NCBI GenBank assembly: GCA_024123915.1 | Contig: CP099650.1 | Coordinates: 6,820,001-6,884,000 of the forward strand | DNA length: 64,000 bases | Direction of reading: 5' to 3' | From: Oxalobacteraceae bacterium OTU3CAMAD1 | GTDB taxonomy: Bacteria; Pseudomonadota; Gammaproteobacteria; Burkholderiales; Burkholderiaceae_D | Part shown: positions 62,681 to 64,000 of the stretch, piece by piece | How positions within the stretch are numbered: the first letter of the stretch is position 1 | Layout: each line of letters begins with the position of its first letter | Notes under the pieces: model-generated | Seen by the model: the letters and a program-made list of their open reading frames with translations, nothing else | Databases searched by the model: none | What the model was told of the DNA's origin: nothing | Position numbers and translations under genes: made by a program

Positions 62681-63760
62681 CTACCCGTACGGGCAAGGCG
62701 GATTCTCCTGCGCCGGTTCATGCCGCGCCGGCTCGTCTTCCTCCACATGGTCGCTGCCGACCCAGGCGCCGGCCTTGATGGGATTGAGCAGCACCGCGCC
62801 GTATTGGCCGTTCTTGCAGCCCAGGCCGACAATCTGCTGACGGTCGTTGATGCTGTAGGCTCCCTGGATGAACCAGCCGCTCGCCGGGTCCACCATGGCG
62901 TTCAGATCGCGCATGCCGAAGCGCCGGTGGTAGATGAAGGAGCGCCCTGTGTTTAACGAATACGAACCGACCACCTGGCCCAGATTATTGATCCCGCGCG
63001 CCCGCGACTTCGACCCCGGCGCCAGCGTGCCGAGGTCCAGCATGACGCCATCCTCGTACAGGAAGGCATGCTCGCCGTCGGGGTCCCCTTCGGGAAGCTC
63101 CGAGCCGCCCACCACTTGGCCACGCTCATTGATGCCAAAGGCCCAGCTGTTCCTACCACCGAGTGTGCCCAGGTCCGTCATGACACCGTTCTCGTATAAG
63201 AAGGCGTGCTCCGGCCCGCCGCCCCACTCGGACCACTGATACTCGGCAATGCCGGCGATCTGGCCACGATTGTTCATGGCCGTCGCAGAGCTAAATTTGC
63301 CCGCAGGTAAGGTGCCGAGGTCGTGGATGACGCCGTCGCGGTACAGGAAGGCACGCCCGTAGCCGTCCTTGACCACTGTGCCGGCCACATGGCCGGCCTC
63401 GTTGATGGCGTTGGCCGTCGAACCCGGGCCGGCGAACTCGTGCATGACGCCGTCGCTGTACAGAAAGGCGCGGCCCTCGCCGGGGCCATCCGACAAACCG
63501 CCCACGACCTGTCCCGAGCTATTGACGCCTTCACCTATGCCGTACGTTGGACTCGGCAGTTGCGTGAACACGCCGTGTGAATACAGGAAGGGCTTGCTTA
63601 CCACCCTGCCGGTGACGTGACCCGCATTGCTAATACTCTGGGCCAAGCTTTTTTCGGACGTGAGTCCCACGGCGGTGAAGGCATAGCGCGGCGACGCTTG
63701 GGCGGCCACGAGAATGGCGGTCAAAGCGGTCAACAACAAACAACGGCAGGCGTGTGACAT
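62681..63760 (-). CDS. Secreted HAF-repeat protein
   Basis: A 359-residue exported protein. The signal peptide (LLLTALTAILVAAQA) is followed by at least six HAF-type repeats. Each unit carries an INxxGQVVG-like element and an AFLYxDGVMxDLGTL-like element (for example INERGQVVGGSELPEGD and AFLYEDGVMLDLGTL). The repeats probably form a beta-propeller. The start was set at ATG 63760 behind CAGGAGA; upstream sequence in the frame is not protein-like. The C-terminal tail is acidic/Pro-rich. No function is established for the family. Confidence 0.86.
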   Translation of the reverse strand: MSHACRCLLLTALTAILVAAQASPRYAFTAVGLTSEKSLAQSISNAGHVTGRVVSKPFLYSHGVFTQLPSPTYGIGEGVNSSGQVVGGLSDGPGEGRAFLYSDGVMHEFAGPGSTANAINEAGHVAGTVVKDGYGRAFLYRDGVIHDLGTLPAGKFSSATAMNNRGQIAGIAEYQWSEWGGGPEHAFLYENGVMTDLGTLGGRNSWAFGINERGQVVGGSELPEGDPDGEHAFLYEDGVMLDLGTLAPGSKSRARGINNLGQVVGSYSLNTGRSFIYHRRFGMRDLNAMVDPASGWFIQGAYSINDRQQIVGLGCKNGQYGAVLLNPIKAGAWVGSDHVEEDEPARHEPAQENPPCPYG

Positions 63761-63949
63761 GATAGTCTCCTGGAGGGATGGGCCTCTATGCACACTACCG
63801 ATTTGGGATGGGCCGGCTTGGAGAAATATCAACCTGCCGGCCCTTGTCCGCCGCCGACCCCGGCATGGTTGGTTGCCGCTATACTGCTGTGCGGCAGCGA
63901 CCGCCACCCGTCGCACTTGCCGCGTCCACGTCCATCGCGCACCCAGATA

Positions 63950-64000
63950 ATGAACCGCAACTCCCTGACCATCCTGGTGGTGGAAGACCACCCGACGATC
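63950..64000 (+). CDS. Response regulator, N-terminus only
   Basis: The first 17 codons are inside the window: MNRNSLTILVVEDHPTI. The hydrophobic strand ILVV followed by the acidic pair ED is the start of a receiver domain. The remainder is beyond the edge, so the output domain is unknown. It is divergent from the HAF-repeat gene. Confidence 0.7.
   Translation, partial: MNRNSLTILVVEDHPTI

Overview
This is a GC-rich, gene-dense stretch of bacterial chromosome. Gene content and order point to a betaproteobacterium of the family Oxalobacteraceae (Massilia/Duganella/Janthinobacterium-like). The signs are a DUF3567 protein, rsmB followed by a DUF4390 gene and an NtrY/NtrX-type pair, mreBCD divergent from gatCAB, topB-smg-dprA-LysM divergent from def-fmt, and argS-SPOR-dsbA followed by birA-coaX-SPOR. 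Genus is an inference; there is no rRNA or tRNA gene in the window to confirm it.

Layout. 1-6.2 kb: argC (cut by the window edge), rplM-rpsI with a good promoter and a structured leader, an NHL-repeat protein divergent from an OsmC protein, coq7 and a small unknown protein. 6.3-13 kb: two ABC-2 transporter modules; the second has a 1194-residue protein that joins a membrane permease to an M1-type zinc peptidase. 13.0-14.4 kb: an intact IS3-family element (3-bp target duplication, frameshift heptamer) that has split one arm of a long palindrome. 14.4-27.4 kb: a chemoreceptor, an exported unknown protein, topB-smg-dprA-LysM, def-fmt, a nitroreductase, a DsbA-fold isomerase and a DUF2145 pair. 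27.6-31.4 kb: full-length cobalamin-dependent metH. 31.6-39.8 kb: an EAL-HDOD protein, a class II glutamine amidotransferase, DUF3567, a degenerate CobW-like protein, and the rsmB-DUF4390-ntrY-ntrX-like cluster. 40.1-46.4 kb: argS to the second SPOR protein, with stop/start overlaps from the SDR gene through birA to coaX. 46.6-57.2 kb: the rod-shape cluster. 57.4-60.8 kb: gatCAB. 60.9-64 kb: a secreted alpha/beta hydrolase divergent from a CGNR zinc-finger protein, a HAF-repeat secreted protein, and the first codons of a response regulator.

The most unusual part is the rod-shape (elongasome) cluster. In transcription order it reads mreB-mreC-mreD-mrdA-rodA-[70-residue mrdA remnant]-rodA-mrdA-rlpA. 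It holds two intact PBP2 genes, two intact RodA genes and an in-frame fragment carrying only the PBP2 membrane anchor, all in one close-packed run with coupled stops and starts. A second theme is a dispersed hairpin repeat of about 98 bp: four full copies and one half copy, all between genes and mostly beyond gene 3' ends. No REP-associated transposase gene is present in the window. I found no CRISPR array, prophage or obvious defence system.
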